A DNA stretch of 64,000 bases from Marinomonas posidonica IVIA-Po-181 (GCF_000214215.1 NC_015559.1:186001-250000), one strand, 5' to 3'; numbered from the stretch's first letter, positions 44,123 through 54,255 are shown. Translations and numbers: made by a program. Notes: generated by a model from the sequence alone, not told the origin.

Positions 44123-46165
44123 CTACAAATGGTACAGGGCACTGATGCCAATTGTACGAGTTTGCCCTACTGTCGCGACGGTGCCTTCACGGTAATACAC
44201 TAGGTCTTCGTTCGTGAGGTTTTTAACATAGCCAGTGATGGTCAAATCACCTAAGAGATATTGAGCGCGAGCATCAAAAACAGTGTGATTGCCGACTTCG
44301 CTGTCGGCACTGTTATCAAGGGTGGAGTAATATTGACCAACATAATTTGCATCGCCACCGAATGACCAATTGTCGCCTACGTATTGTGTGAAGCCTAAGC
44401 CAATGTTTGTTTCTGGAGCACCTGATAACTGATTGCCTTTATTGCCATCATTTTTATCGATTTCAGTGCGTAATAAACCAATAGAACCGTGTAATTCTAC
44501 GTCGTTTGTCAGCCAAGTGCTGGTTTCCAGTTCGACGCCATAAGTATGAGCGGCTTCGACATTGACGACGGTAAAACCACTTGCCGCTTGATAGTCCGTA
44601 TAGTCATTGTAGAAAAGGTTGGCGCTTATTCGTGTGCCATTGTCGAAGACGCTCTTACTGCTGACTTCATAGGCGGTCACGGTTTCACTGTCGAATTCAT
44701 ATGCTTCATTTGTCGATGTGTTAATGCCAGTACCAGAAGGGCTATAGCCTTTGCGAATGCTCGCCCCAAGCGTGGTTGAGTCTGACATCGCGTGAGTGAG
44801 ACCGATCTTAGGTAGGTAGTGGGTCTGGTCTAGGTCTTGATTTACATCGCTGCGTCCAAAAAATGAACCGGTTTTATCAACGTCTTCGTGTTCGATGCGC
44901 AACCCTAGACTGGCCTGAGTCAGGTTGGATAAGGCATACGTCGTTTCGCCATAGGCCGCGGTGGTATTTGTCGTGTAGCGAGTATCTATGTTCAAGATAC
45001 CTTGTGTGGCGTCAATCACAGAATCCTTGCTAGAAGCATAAAGTCCTAATACACCGGCCCAGTTAGATTCTTGATCGTTAAAGATCAGTCGGTTTTCTAA
45101 CGAGCTAGTGTCTTGTTGAATGTCATATGTGTTGGTAGCCGTAGCCACAGAATAGCCATCTGCGTATAAATCCGAGTTACTATGGCTGACGTGCAGTGAG
45201 TTGGTGAGGCCGCTTTTGAGTTGGTAGTCCACATCAAGGGCAATGGATTTGTCCGTTGAATCTTGTTGGCGAGAGATGGTTCCGCTGCCCAAGGTAAGTG
45301 TTTGGCTATCTATTCCCTCTTCTGTATTACTGGCGAAGCGAATGTGTTCACCCTTGTTTTTATGATGATTGACGGTCAGCTTGGCAGAGAGTTCAGGCAG
45401 GCTAGCAGGCTGCCACAGGAGTTTACCTCGGATATTTAGACTCTCAGATTCACTTAAGTTCGGCGTGTCATCATACCCATTGGTATCATAGTTTAGCCAA
45501 CCTTCTCCTTTGGTTTCATCCATGGCGATGCGATACGCCAACTCATCTTCCATAATGGCCCCAGATGTCATGGCGGCTAGATTGTATTTCAGATTGCCGT
45601 TTTTGTAGCTTTCTAAACCGACTTGAACCGCGGCGTCGTTTTCAAAGGTCGGGTCATTGGTATTGATGACAAGGGCGCCGGCGATCGCACTCGCGCCTTG
45701 TGCTGTTGATTGTGGCCCACGTAAGACTTCCACTTGCTGAGCGTCCCATAAACCAATAGGCGAAAAGTTGTATCCGGACCAGTCTTGTGACATACCGTCA
45801 ACTACGGTAGCGACTCGAGCACGAGAGCCGGTTATTAAAGCTAGACCACCGGTTGCCGCGCCACCGCCCGAAATACCTCGTATGTTAATGTTGCCAAAGG
45901 ACCCAGGAATAACATTGGGCGCTTGTGTTGCTATGTCTTTTGCCTGCTTGGTTTCGCCTGTTTCAAGCTCGTCAGATGTCATCACTGTGACGGCTGTGAT
46001 GGTGTCTTTCAGCGTCTTATCCATTTTTTCGCCTGTGATGACTATGGTATCGAGATCAACTTCAGCCGCGAACAGTGGCTGGGTCATCATGGCACTCATA
46101 ATAGACAAGGCGACCACGGAGAGCTTGTAAGAGCTGTGAGCGCGTATTTTTATTCTATTCGACAT
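44123..46165 (-). CDS. TonB-dependent siderophore receptor
   Basis: This is a 680-residue outer-membrane receptor. The signal peptide ends in MMTQPLFAAE, a TonB-box-like DTIVITG follows, then the plug domain (TSDELETGETKQAKDIATQAPNVIPGS, EVLRGPQSTAQGASAIAGALVI). The 22-strand barrel ends in aromatic YHL with the preceding VGQTRTIGISALYHL. The ATG at 46165 has AAGGAAAG 6 bases before it and fits the signal peptide better than the ATG at 46204. It sits in a putative siderophore-use operon behind the MFS gene. The ligand cannot be fixed. Confidence 0.9.
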   Translation of the reverse strand: MSNRIKIRAHSSYKLSVVALSIMSAMMTQPLFAAEVDLDTIVITGEKMDKTLKDTITAVTVMTSDELETGETKQAKDIATQAPNVIPGSFGNINIRGISGGGAATGGLALITGSRARVATVVDGMSQDWSGYNFSPIGLWDAQQVEVLRGPQSTAQGASAIAGALVINTNDPTFENDAAVQVGLESYKNGNLKYNLAAMTSGAIMEDELAYRIAMDETKGEGWLNYDTNGYDDTPNLSESESLNIRGKLLWQPASLPELSAKLTVNHHKNKGEHIRFASNTEEGIDSQTLTLGSGTISRQQDSTDKSIALDVDYQLKSGLTNSLHVSHSNSDLYADGYSVATATNTYDIQQDTSSLENRLIFNDQESNWAGVLGLYASSKDSVIDATQGILNIDTRYTTNTTAAYGETTYALSNLTQASLGLRIEHEDVDKTGSFFGRSDVNQDLDQTHYLPKIGLTHAMSDSTTLGASIRKGYSPSGTGINTSTNEAYEFDSETVTAYEVSSKSVFDNGTRISANLFYNDYTDYQAASGFTVVNVEAAHTYGVELETSTWLTNDVELHGSIGLLRTEIDKNDGNKGNQLSGAPETNIGLGFTQYVGDNWSFGGDANYVGQYYSTLDNSADSEVGNHTVFDARAQYLLGDLTITGYVKNLTNEDLVYYREGTVATVGQTRTIGISALYHL

Positions 46166-46190
46166 TGAATCTTTCCTTATTATGATATGG

Positions 46191-47453
46191 CTAACGTATG
46201 GCATGACGGTGAGGTGGCAAAGCCTGTATTTGGCTTCGTTTTAATAATGGGCGAATCACGCAGGCAATCAGTAGGGTGATGACGGCGCCGCCAGCGACAA
46301 CACTGCTGTACTGCAGGTGTTTTGCTAGTGCTAAGCTTGCCGCGGAATAGGCAAAACCAAGTAGGGATGCCACGCTGAACTGAAGCGTGAAAAAAGTCGC
46401 TTTTCTTAGCGTGAGGGCTGCTTTGTCCATCATGATGGTGGAAGACACAACCAACATCGCGGGGAAGCTGATGAAATGTAAGGTAATGGCTGCATAAACC
46501 ATGCCTTTACTGGTGGCACCTAGTGTTAAGAACAGCACAAAAATCAGGGAGGTGAATTGTATAAACGTCACCATGACCAGAGCATTTAAGCGCCCAATTT
46601 GATTGATGAGTGGTGTGGCGAGTAGCGCTGAAAAGAGTCCTACGATAGAACCGTAAATTTTCATCACGAAGCCAATGTCATCGAGTGGCCAGCCTTGATC
46701 GACAAGAAGAGGGTTTAGTAACGCGAATCCACAGGTTGAGCCAATCGGATACAGACCTAATATTAGAAACCAAGGTTTGTGCTTTAGAATGAACTCTTTA
46801 ATGTCTTTAAGAAGGTATTGGTCGCTTTCGTTGTATGGTCTTGGTTCTGCAGCGTGATCTGGCTCTTTGAAAAACAGCATTTGCACAAGTGATAGGGCGG
46901 TCAAACCGGCCAACAACCATAAAGATCCTTGCCATCCTAACCAAGGGTAAAACATTAGAATCAAGCCACCACCAATGATGTTGCCGAGTAAGTTTCCTGA
47001 GAATTGAACACTGTTCGCAAACTTACGGGTGTCTGCATCAAACAATTTGCAGGAGAGACCATCAATTGAGACATCTTGAATGCTCATGAAAAAAACATAG
47101 CAGGCCAACACCAACAATATCCCGCTAAATTGCGTTTCGAAGTCTAAAGCGCCCGCTAAGACAAGCAGTAATGTCATGCCCCCTTGAGCGAGTATGAGCC
47201 AACTTTGGTATCTACCTTGTAGATTTACTAAACATATATATCGTAAGTTTACGTGAAATTTATCAATTATCGGGGCATAGAAAATCTTCCCGGCAAGAGG
47301 CAGTACAGCGAGGTTTAATAGGGCTAACTGATCCAGTTCAGCGCCCTGCTGACGCAGGATAGCAACGGCCGCTGAGAGAATAAAGGCGACTCCTATGTAT
47401 TGCGTCACATAGGTGCTGGCTATCATGAACCAGGGGTAATGGCTGTTTTTCAT
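46191..47453 (-). CDS. MFS siderophore importer (RhtX/FptX-like)
   Basis: This is a 420-residue membrane protein with about 12 helices. It resembles the single-polypeptide siderophore transporters RhtX/FptX and the AmpG type: ASTYVTQYIGVAFILSAAVAILRQQGA, LAVLPLAGKIFYAPIIDKF, and FFMSIQDVSIDGLSCKLFD. Such proteins carry ferric siderophores across the inner membrane without an ABC system. It is the first gene of the group and abuts the receptor gene. No siderophore biosynthesis gene is present, which favours use of foreign siderophores. Confidence 0.85.
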   Translation of the reverse strand: MKNSHYPWFMIASTYVTQYIGVAFILSAAVAILRQQGAELDQLALLNLAVLPLAGKIFYAPIIDKFHVNLRYICLVNLQGRYQSWLILAQGGMTLLLVLAGALDFETQFSGILLVLACYVFFMSIQDVSIDGLSCKLFDADTRKFANSVQFSGNLLGNIIGGGLILMFYPWLGWQGSLWLLAGLTALSLVQMLFFKEPDHAAEPRPYNESDQYLLKDIKEFILKHKPWFLILGLYPIGSTCGFALLNPLLVDQGWPLDDIGFVMKIYGSIVGLFSALLATPLINQIGRLNALVMVTFIQFTSLIFVLFLTLGATSKGMVYAAITLHFISFPAMLVVSSTIMMDKAALTLRKATFFTLQFSVASLLGFAYSAASLALAKHLQYSSVVAGGAVITLLIACVIRPLLKRSQIQALPPHRHAIR

Positions 47454-47656
47454 GGGTAAATCCTAAAGGTCATCTTATGCGGATCATTAAGACGCAAGTG
47501 AGCGACGTCAATGTCGTTTGCATAAGGGGTTAACTGTCGAAGTAAGCTTTTGTGAAAAAGAAACAGACCTGCTAAGACGGTTTAAAGAGTCTATCGAGGA
47601 AAGAGAGAGCCTTCTTTCGAAAGCAGACATGTCACTTTTGAAAACGGAAAAAATGG

Positions 47657-48541
47657 CTAAGCTGAGTGTCGTATGCTCAGAGATTGGCGATATTCACTTG
47701 GGGTAACGCCCACCTCGCTTTTAAACAGGGTGGCGAAATGTGCTTGGCTTTTGAAGCCGATATCGTGAGCGATATCGGTAATAGGTTGGCTGCTGCCGAG
47801 TCGCTTTTGAGCGGTTTCGATACGAGTTTTACGTAGCCAATCGCGAAAGCTCATGCCCAGTAACTGTTTGATGTCTTGTTTAACATAAGTGCGATTGCTG
47901 CCTGCGAGACGAGCTACGGCCGACAGGGGCCAGTCCAGTTGCAAGTTCATTTGTATGTGGTTTAAGGCGTGATTTAATTGATCGATTCGAATATTCTGAG
48001 TAGCTTGGCTTTTTAGACGGTGTTGGTGAAGAAACAATGCCAGCACTTCTTGGGCTTTGGCTTTAATAAAAAGCTCGCGCTCAAACCCTTGTAAATCACA
48101 GTTCCATACCGCTTCGCAGCATTGAAGGATGTCCACTGGAATTGGACCCGCTTCTGCTAATCGTACTTGAGGAACATTATGCGGCACATTGCTGGTTAAT
48201 TCAGGCAGTATGCTCCTTTGTCCTAGGTGCTCTAAAGACAAGTGAATGGAAAAGGTTTGCCAGGTGCTGTCGCTTGGGAAGTTCATGTAGGAAGGGCACG
48301 ATTCGTCAACTAACGCTACCATGTAGTTATGACTGTAGTCCTTTTGTCTGTCCATGCCTTTGTTCAATGTTTGGCACTGACACTTTCCTATCATGGAAAT
48401 ATACAGGCCCGGTTGGTGAACATTCACAATGGAAGTGTCTTCATCAAAATGATGGTTAACTGTCCGGACCCAGCTTGATGGATCGAAATCTAAGTTAAAT
48501 TGTTCAAACGTCGCAATTTGCTCAACAGAATGAAAAGACAC
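47657..48541 (-). CDS. AraC-family regulator (PchR-like)
   Basis: This is a 294-residue activator with a C-terminal AraC double helix-turn-helix (DWPLSAVARLAGSNRTYVKQDIKQLLGMSFRDWLRKTRIETAQKRL and HDIGFKSQAHFATLFKSEVGVTPSEYRQ). The N-terminal ligand part has two Cys in a QCQTLNKG context. In PchR-type regulators this half binds the ferric siderophore. GTG 48541 has AGGAGA 6 bases upstream, so it is preferred to the TTG at 48559. It would activate the importer-receptor operon. Just upstream lies a Fur-box-like site. Confidence 0.87.
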   Translation of the reverse strand: MSFHSVEQIATFEQFNLDFDPSSWVRTVNHHFDEDTSIVNVHQPGLYISMIGKCQCQTLNKGMDRQKDYSHNYMVALVDESCPSYMNFPSDSTWQTFSIHLSLEHLGQRSILPELTSNVPHNVPQVRLAEAGPIPVDILQCCEAVWNCDLQGFERELFIKAKAQEVLALFLHQHRLKSQATQNIRIDQLNHALNHIQMNLQLDWPLSAVARLAGSNRTYVKQDIKQLLGMSFRDWLRKTRIETAQKRLGSSQPITDIAHDIGFKSQAHFATLFKSEVGVTPSEYRQSLSIRHSA

Positions 48542-48596
48542 GGTGCTTTCTCCTAACAAGGTAGTGCCAGCAAAGCCAGCAACAGATAACTGTTAT

Positions 48597-48615
48597 AGTA
48601 TTAATAATCATTATC
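48597..48615. promoter_or_regulatory. Fur-box-like operator
   Basis: The sequence AGTATTAATAATCATTATC matches 15 of 19 positions of the Fur box, with the right half (ATAATCATTATC) perfect. It lies between the AraC-type regulator and the divergent esterase gene, 56 bases before the regulator start, and would couple both to iron. Confidence 0.65.
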
Positions 48616-48800
48616 AATTGCGAAGGTTATTTTCTAAAATTCTTTGCGTTAACTTGAGTTCGGAGAATGACAACGCACTGTTGCGTATTTAGAAGTGTGA
48701 TATGCGTATTTATTGAATAATTACGGCGTATGATGATCTAGACTTCATTTATTCATGAATATTAATGAGTCGTATATTGATCGTATTAAAGGGGATTAGA

Positions 48801-49685
48801 ATGACATTGGCCGTCATGTTTAAAAAATTAACGTTAGGATTTGTGGTTTTGGGGATGCTATCAACATCGGTGCATGCGGTAGAGATGATAAAAGATGTTC
48901 GCTATGGAGATCGGGAGCGTAATCAGTTGGATGTGTATTTGCCTGATAATGTGTCGAATCCTCCTGTTGTTGTCTTCATTCATGGGGGTCGTTGGTTCCG
49001 TAATGATAAGTCTCAAATTGAGCTCTATGATCGTGTAAATCAATTGATGAAAGCAGGTATGGCGTTAGTGTCTATTAACTACACATACAGCACACAAGCA
49101 ACCTGGCCAACGCAATTGAATGATCTGAGAGCCGCATTCGACTTTATTCGGAATAACGCAGATCAATATGGCTATGATGGAAGTAAGGTGGCCGTTTGGG
49201 GGCAATCCTCAGGCGCTCATTTAGCATTGTGGTCAGGTTTCGACCAGGCTCAGTCGTCTGCTACACAATTAAAAGCGATAGTGTCATGGTATGCGCCGTC
49301 CGATTTATATCACATAGCAACGGATAGAGAGCAGGATGACGTAACGGATCGCAAAGGCATGGACGAAGAGCCAACACCAGAATCCATATTGGTTGGAGCA
49401 ACAGTGACTGAAAATAAAGCTTTGGCCGATGCCGCCAGCCCACTGATATTTTTACAAGGCATGCCAGAGGATGCGAGCATTCCGCCGACTTTGTTGGTGC
49501 ATGGTACAAGTGACTTCGTTGTTTCGCCCCTGCAATCAAAAAGATTGTATTCCGTGATGGAAGGTCGTTCAGGGGTAACATCCGTTGAGCTTCGTTTGGT
49601 GGAAGGTGGTCGTCATGGCGGTGACAAGTTTGATGCCGAAGTGGCACCTGTGATCGATTTCCTAAAACGCGCCTTTGCTCAATAA
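48801..49685 (+). CDS. Secreted alpha/beta-hydrolase (BD-FAE/lipase-like esterase)
   Basis: This 294-residue enzyme has a signal peptide (FVVLGMLSTSVHA). The oxyanion motif is HGGRW, the nucleophile Ser lies in GQSSGAHLAL (GxSxG), and the likely acid and base are Asp in HGTSDFVVSP and His in GGRHGGDKF. ATG 48801 has AAAGGGGA 6 bases upstream and a good signal peptide. It diverges from the AraC-type regulator, so it may belong to the siderophore cluster and hydrolyse ester-bonded siderophores in the periplasm. That role is inferred from position only. Confidence 0.82.
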   Translation: MTLAVMFKKLTLGFVVLGMLSTSVHAVEMIKDVRYGDRERNQLDVYLPDNVSNPPVVVFIHGGRWFRNDKSQIELYDRVNQLMKAGMALVSINYTYSTQATWPTQLNDLRAAFDFIRNNADQYGYDGSKVAVWGQSSGAHLALWSGFDQAQSSATQLKAIVSWYAPSDLYHIATDREQDDVTDRKGMDEEPTPESILVGATVTENKALADAASPLIFLQGMPEDASIPPTLLVHGTSDFVVSPLQSKRLYSVMEGRSGVTSVELRLVEGGRHGGDKFDAEVAPVIDFLKRAFAQ

Positions 49686-49691
49686 AGGCGC
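49669..49691 (+). terminator. Weak hairpin at the end of the esterase gene
   Basis: GCGCCTTT and AAAGGCGC pair around the stop codon region with a 7-base loop. There is no T tract after it, so it is a weak candidate. Confidence 0.4.
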
Positions 49692-49793
49692 TTAGTGACT
49701 GAGTTCTGCCGCTTATTATAAGTCCTTCATTGTCTAGCACTCTCTGTGTTTTATCCATTGTGCTTTAGTCACCAGTAATTTGGCATAAAGGTG

Positions 49794-50708
49794 CTAGGCA
49801 ATATATTTACTAACAAATTTACGGCGTAGTAAATGAGTTGAAACATTTCCAACAAGTGTTCCTAGTAAAATACAGATTAGGGCAATGGTTAAGCCTAAGC
49901 TCCAACTTTCGCCAAACAAGGGGACTGCCAAGGTACTGGCAAATACCGGTACTAATGCCATTAGGCTACCCATTCTGGTCGCACCGATTAAGTGAACCGC
50001 TCGTCCATAGCAAACCATTTGAACTGTGGTTGCCATCACACCTTGATAAAACGCTTGTAGGCTAATCATTTCCCAAGAGGCCTGACCTATCTGATGAGGT
50101 AGAAACAAAGCATAAATGGGGGCGAATAAACCCGTTGTCACTGCAATGATGCCTAGTGTTGCTTGCCAAGGAGCAAATTTCCAGCGACGTAATAGCACGG
50201 TAAAAATGCCCCAGAACATACAGGCTAGGATAAAGCTTGCATCACCAAGCCAATAAGATGCCCCAGTTATTAGGGTTTCAGAGATGAGCGCCACAATGCC
50301 TAAACTACTGAGCATAATGCCGAACCAAGCGACGTGATTGTGACGCTCATTCGCCAGGAAGAAAGCAAATACGGCAATCATGATTGGCATTAAACCAGGC
50401 AGCAATAATGCCGCATGAGTGGCGGGGGCATGGTCAAAACCATTGAATACAGATAAAGCATAAGCGAGTCCACCAATGCTGCCTAACACCAGCATACGCC
50501 ACTGAAGAATGGTGTGGCGATGTTGCCAAATAAAGGGGAAAAATAAGACAAAGGCGGTGCCGAAGCGAACCATCATCATATCGGGTAGTGCCAGTGCGGC
50601 CAGTGATCCCGCTTTAGAGACCAAGATAAAGCCAGTCCATATCACCACTGCCGCGAGTGCATAGCTAATACCTGTAATGGGTAGGGTGTTCGAGTGGGAG
50701 TTGCTCAT
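49794..50708 (-). CDS. EamA/DMT-family transporter
   Basis: This is a 304-residue membrane protein with 10 hydrophobic helices in two EamA repeats (YALAAVVIWTGFILVSKAG and WLGDASFILACMFWGIFTVLLRRW). The drug/metabolite transporter superfamily exports amino acids, metabolites or drugs. The substrate is unknown. A LysR regulator gene is transcribed away from it with two strong dyads between them, a common arrangement for inducible exporters. Confidence 0.87.
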   Translation of the reverse strand: MSNSHSNTLPITGISYALAAVVIWTGFILVSKAGSLAALALPDMMMVRFGTAFVLFFPFIWQHRHTILQWRMLVLGSIGGLAYALSVFNGFDHAPATHAALLLPGLMPIMIAVFAFFLANERHNHVAWFGIMLSSLGIVALISETLITGASYWLGDASFILACMFWGIFTVLLRRWKFAPWQATLGIIAVTTGLFAPIYALFLPHQIGQASWEMISLQAFYQGVMATTVQMVCYGRAVHLIGATRMGSLMALVPVFASTLAVPLFGESWSLGLTIALICILLGTLVGNVSTHLLRRKFVSKYIA

Positions 50709-50757
50709 GAGGATGCCTTTTCTGTTTGTCTTTTAATCAGTTTAGGCTATGCTACAT

Positions 50758-50772
50758 TTCATTAATAATGAA
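50758..50772. promoter_or_regulatory. Putative LysR operator, dyad 1
   Basis: The sequence TTCATTAATAATGAA has 7-base arms around a central A. A matching dyad lies 32 bases further on. This is a T-N11-A type site between eamA and the LysR gene. Confidence 0.55.
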
Positions 50773-50789
50773 TAATAAAGAACATATCG

Positions 50790-50804
50790 TTCATTTAAAA
50801 TGAA
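50790..50804. promoter_or_regulatory. Putative LysR operator, dyad 2
   Basis: The sequence TTCATTTAAAATGAA shares TTCATT/AATGAA with dyad 1, about three helical turns away. It ends 25 bases before the LysR start. Confidence 0.55.
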
Positions 50805-50829
50805 TCAAATAGATTGAATTAGGTGTTGT

Positions 50830-51687
50830 GTGGATATTTCAGATTTAATTGTTTTTAAAGCCGTGGTTGAACATAAAGGGGTAACGCGTGCCGCAGAGGC
50901 ATTGCATCGGGTACCGTCTAACGTTACGGCACGACTGAAAAAGTTAGAAGCTGAACTGAATGTGAACCTATTTTTACGCGAACACAACCGACTTTCGGTG
51001 ACATCGGCTGGTCTTAGATTGTTGGATTACACCGATAAAATACTGCAGTTACAAAAACAAGCGATCGCCGAATTGACGCATCAAGAACCCTCAGGGTTGT
51101 TTCGCTTAGGCTCCATGGAAAGTAGCGCGGCTTCGCGTTTGCCAAGCTTATTAACGGATTACCATACAACCTACCCACAAGTTCAAATTGAGTTAATGAC
51201 CTCGGCGTCCATGCCATTGATTGAAAAGGTGTTGGAAGGCGAATTAGACTTGGCCATGGTGTCTGATCCACCTGACGATCCGAGATTGATCTGTCACCCT
51301 TGCTATGAAGAAGAGCTGGTTTTGATCATGCCTGAAGCTTGGCTAGCACGAGAAGAATTGCCTAATACTTTAACTATGGTGGGCTATAACAAAGGCTGTT
51401 CCTATCGCCATCGTTTGGAAAAATGGTTGAAACGACAAGCGCGAACCTGTGAACGCGTGATTGAAATACCCAGTCACTACACCATGCTTGGTTGTGTGAT
51501 TGCAGGCATGGGAATAGGTATGGTGCCTAAGTCTTTGCTGGCATTGCATAAAACGGATGGCTTAGCTTATCGTCAAGTTGATGATGATATTGCTCAAGCA
51601 ACGACCTATTTAGTCGCCCGAAAAGACAACCCTACCAGCGCCATCAGTGCATTTGTTGAGCTGGCGACAAGCGTAAAAAAACCATAA
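50830..51687 (+). CDS. LysR-family regulator
   Basis: This is a 285-residue regulator. The N-terminal winged helix (AVVEHKGVTRAAEALHRVPSNVTARLKKLEAELNVNLF) is followed by a substrate-binding domain of two lobes starting near 90 (GLFRLGSMESSAASRLPSLLTDYHTTYP). It starts at GTG 50830 with AGGTG upstream. It is probably autoregulated and controls the divergent EamA transporter. The effector is unknown. Confidence 0.9.
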   Translation: MDISDLIVFKAVVEHKGVTRAAEALHRVPSNVTARLKKLEAELNVNLFLREHNRLSVTSAGLRLLDYTDKILQLQKQAIAELTHQEPSGLFRLGSMESSAASRLPSLLTDYHTTYPQVQIELMTSASMPLIEKVLEGELDLAMVSDPPDDPRLICHPCYEEELVLIMPEAWLAREELPNTLTMVGYNKGCSYRHRLEKWLKRQARTCERVIEIPSHYTMLGCVIAGMGIGMVPKSLLALHKTDGLAYRQVDDDIAQATTYLVARKDNPTSAISAFVELATSVKKP

Positions 51688-51837
51688 AAATGAACCGACT
51701 ACAAAAGGGGTCTAAATTGATCCATAAAGTTTCAACGATTCCTGCTTGGCACCACATAGCCATACTTTACATGCCTTGTTAGACTGGATGTTAGTCAACT
51801 TAATGCATTGATGTCTAAACGAAAGAAGGAATTTACC

Positions 51838-52398
51838 ATGTCAGTCGATTTTCATTCGCCAAGCGAACTGCTTAAACAGGCCATTCAAAAACATCAAACC
51901 GTGCTGAAAATCATTGCAGGTGTTTTTATTGTATTGGGGCTTTATGCTTTAATCGCGCCCACCGCGTTTGCCCTTGGCATTGAAACCATTCTAGGTTGGA
52001 CATTGTTTATAGCAGCTGTGACCAGCTTTGCTCATGCCTTCTTTATACGCCATTGGCGCGGCGTGGCTTACGATTTGGTGAATGGTCTTATCTTCGCGCT
52101 CATTGCGTTTATCTTGTTAAGCAATCCTCTTAGCGGCGTGATTAGCTTAGGCTTAATCATGGCGGTCATTTTTGGTGTGGATGGTGTGGTGAAACTCATT
52201 CGCCTGTTTACAGGAAAATTAACCGGCAGTTATCGTGCTATGGTTGCGGTGTCGGCTGTCTTATCTCTCGCCATGGCCTTACTTATGTTATGGGATTTAC
52301 CAAAAAACGCGCCAATCTTTTTAAGCGTCATTGTAGGGATTAACCTGATTATCAATGGTTTTGGTTTATGGGCTTTGGTGAAAGCGTTTAGTCGCTAG
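51838..52398 (+). CDS. HdeD-family membrane protein
   Basis: This 186-residue protein has six hydrophobic helices and the HdeD pattern (IIAGVFIVLGLYALIAPTAFALGIETILGWTLF, then NGLIFALIAFILLSNPLSGVISLGLIMAV). HdeD is linked to acid or general stress in enterics, mechanism unknown. ATG 51838 has AAGGAA upstream. It is an isolated gene convergent with ahpF. Confidence 0.85.
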   Translation: MSVDFHSPSELLKQAIQKHQTVLKIIAGVFIVLGLYALIAPTAFALGIETILGWTLFIAAVTSFAHAFFIRHWRGVAYDLVNGLIFALIAFILLSNPLSGVISLGLIMAVIFGVDGVVKLIRLFTGKLTGSYRAMVAVSAVLSLAMALLMLWDLPKNAPIFLSVIVGINLIINGFGLWALVKAFSR

Positions 52399-52465
52399 AT
52401 TGGATCAGATCCAGTATAAAGATAAAGAGCTCAAAACCCTTAATATTCGCTAATGTCTAGATCAG

Positions 52466-52499
52466 AAAAAGCCTCTTGAGGTGCAAGACCACAAGAGGC
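52466..52499 (-). terminator. Rho-independent terminator after ahpF
   Basis: On the minus strand GCCTCTTG and CAAGAGGC form an 8-bp stem followed by TTTTT. It lies about 72 bases after the ahpF stop. Confidence 0.82.
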
Positions 52500-52570
52500 G
52501 AAAACAGAAGTGAGTAGCGACTGAGCAGTGGGAAGGGAATACCGCTCAGTCAGGTGATGACCTACTCCAC

Positions 52571-54118
52571 TTAGTGGCGGATTAGGTAATCAAATGCGCC
52601 AAGTGCTGCCGTTGCTCCGGACCCCATGGAGACGATGATTTGCTTGTAAGGTGCAGTGGTCACATCCCCAGCGGCAAAGACACCGGGTAATGAGGTTTCA
52701 CCATGTCCGTTCACCACAATTTCTCCTCGGTTGGTCAGTTCCAGCGTATCTTTTAGGAATTCGCTGTTTGGCACCAAGCCAATCTGTACGAAGATACCTG
52801 CCACATCGACCAAGTGAGACTCGTCGGTTTTGCGATCTGTGTATTTCAAGCCAATGACGCGTTCGTCATCGCCCAATACTTCGGTCGTCATGGCATTTTT
52901 AATGATGGACACGTTTGGCAATGATTCCGCTTTTTTCACCAATACATCGTCTGCACGTAGTGTGTCACCAAATTCCAGAACAGTGACATGTTCTACGATA
53001 CCCGCTAGGTCAATGGCCGCTTCAATTCCCGAGTTACCACCACCGATAACCGCCGTTTTCTTACCTTTGAACAATGGGCCGTCACAGTGTGGGCAGTAAG
53101 CCACGCCTTTGCCACGGTACTCTTGTTCGCCGGGTACGTTCATTTCTCTCCAACGTGCACCAGTGGCTAGAACAACGGATTTACTCTTAAGAATCGCGCC
53201 ATTTTCCAGTTCTACTTCGACAAATTCTTTCTTTTCTAAGCGAACGGCTTTTTGAGTTTTCATTAGGTCAACATCGTATTCTAAAACGTGTTGTTCCAAC
53301 CCTGCGACCAATTTAGGACCGTCGGTGGCTTTGACTGAAATAAAGTTTTCAATGGCCATGGTGTCAGATACTTGACCACCAAAGCGCTCTGCAACCACAC
53401 CGGTACGTATGCCTTTACGTGCTGAATAGATTGCCGCAGCGGCACCTGCTGGGCCTCCACCAACGATTAAAACATCGTAAGCTTCTTTTTCGGATAAGGC
53501 GGCGGCTTGCTTATCCGATGCCCCCGTGTCGACCTTGTTTAGAATCTCGTCCAAGGTCATGCGGCCTTGTCCAAAGTGCTCACCGTTTAGGTAAACCGAC
53601 GGTACGGCCATGATATTGCGCTCGTCTACTTCGCCTTGGAAGAGTGCGCCGTCGATCATGGTGGCCGTGATTTTCGGGTTAAGGACCGCCATTAGGTTAA
53701 CGGCCTGTACGACGTCTGGGCAGTTATGACAAGAGAGGGAAATGTACACCTCGAAGTTCAGTTCGCTGTCCAAACCTTTAATTTGCTCTAGTGTGTCTTG
53801 CGCCGCTTTTGAAGGGTGGCCACCGGCTTGAAGTAAGGCAAGTACTAGAGACGTAAATTCGTGTCCCATTGGGATACCAGCAAAGCGAACACGAGGTGCT
53901 TCGCCTTTAGGACTAATGGCCATTTGTGGCGCACGACCAGATGGATTTTCATCTGTTATCAAAGTGATTTTGCTGCTGTTTAATGACTCGATGTCTTGCG
54001 CTAGTGCAAGTAATTCCGCTGATTTGTCGTTGCCATTAGTGGACACAGTAATCTCAATCGGATTAACGATATTTTGAAGGTAGGTGCCCAATTGTTGTTT
54101 CATATTTGCGTCTAACAT
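52571..54118 (-). CDS. ahpF: Alkyl hydroperoxide reductase subunit F
   Basis: This is a 515-residue FAD disulfide reductase that passes electrons from NAD(P)H to AhpC. The N-terminal tandem thioredoxin-fold domain has one CxxC ([12 protein letters not shown]). The FAD domain starts near 213 ([23 protein letters not shown]), and the second redox CxxC is [14 protein letters not shown](P)H motif [15 protein letters not shown] and the terminal [14 protein letters not shown] are intact. It follows ahpC on the same strand with a hairpin between the two. Confidence 0.95.
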   Translation of the reverse strand: MLDANMKQQLGTYLQNIVNPIEITVSTNGNDKSAELLALAQDIESLNSSKITLITDENPSGRAPQMAISPKGEAPRVRFAGIPMGHEFTSLVLALLQAGGHPSKAAQDTLEQIKGLDSELNFEVYISLSCHNCPDVVQAVNLMAVLNPKITATMIDGALFQGEVDERNIMAVPSVYLNGEHFGQGRMTLDEILNKVDTGASDKQAAALSEKEAYDVLIVGGGPAGAAAAIYSARKGIRTGVVAERFGGQVSDTMAIENFISVKATDGPKLVAGLEQHVLEYDVDLMKTQKAVRLEKKEFVEVELENGAILKSKSVVLATGARWREMNVPGEQEYRGKGVAYCPHCDGPLFKGKKTAVIGGGNSGIEAAIDLAGIVEHVTVLEFGDTLRADDVLVKKAESLPNVSIIKNAMTTEVLGDDERVIGLKYTDRKTDESHLVDVAGIFVQIGLVPNSEFLKDTLELTNRGEIVVNGHGETSLPGVFAAGDVTTAPYKQIIVSMGSGATAALGAFDYLIRH

Positions 54119-54255
54119 AGTGTCTAATCCGTTTAAAATTGAGAATTACCGTAAATTTCGGGCGAAAAAAACCACTCCTAACAAGCGAGGCTTGAGGATT
54201 GAGTGCCGAAATTTAATTATTGAGGGCTGTTATCCAAGATCTGGTGAAAGCCCGA

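Noticed and set aside
47518..47706. A 62-residue ORF on the plus strand
   Set aside because: It overlaps the 3' end of the AraC-family gene on the other strand, has no clear ribosome site and no recognisable motif.
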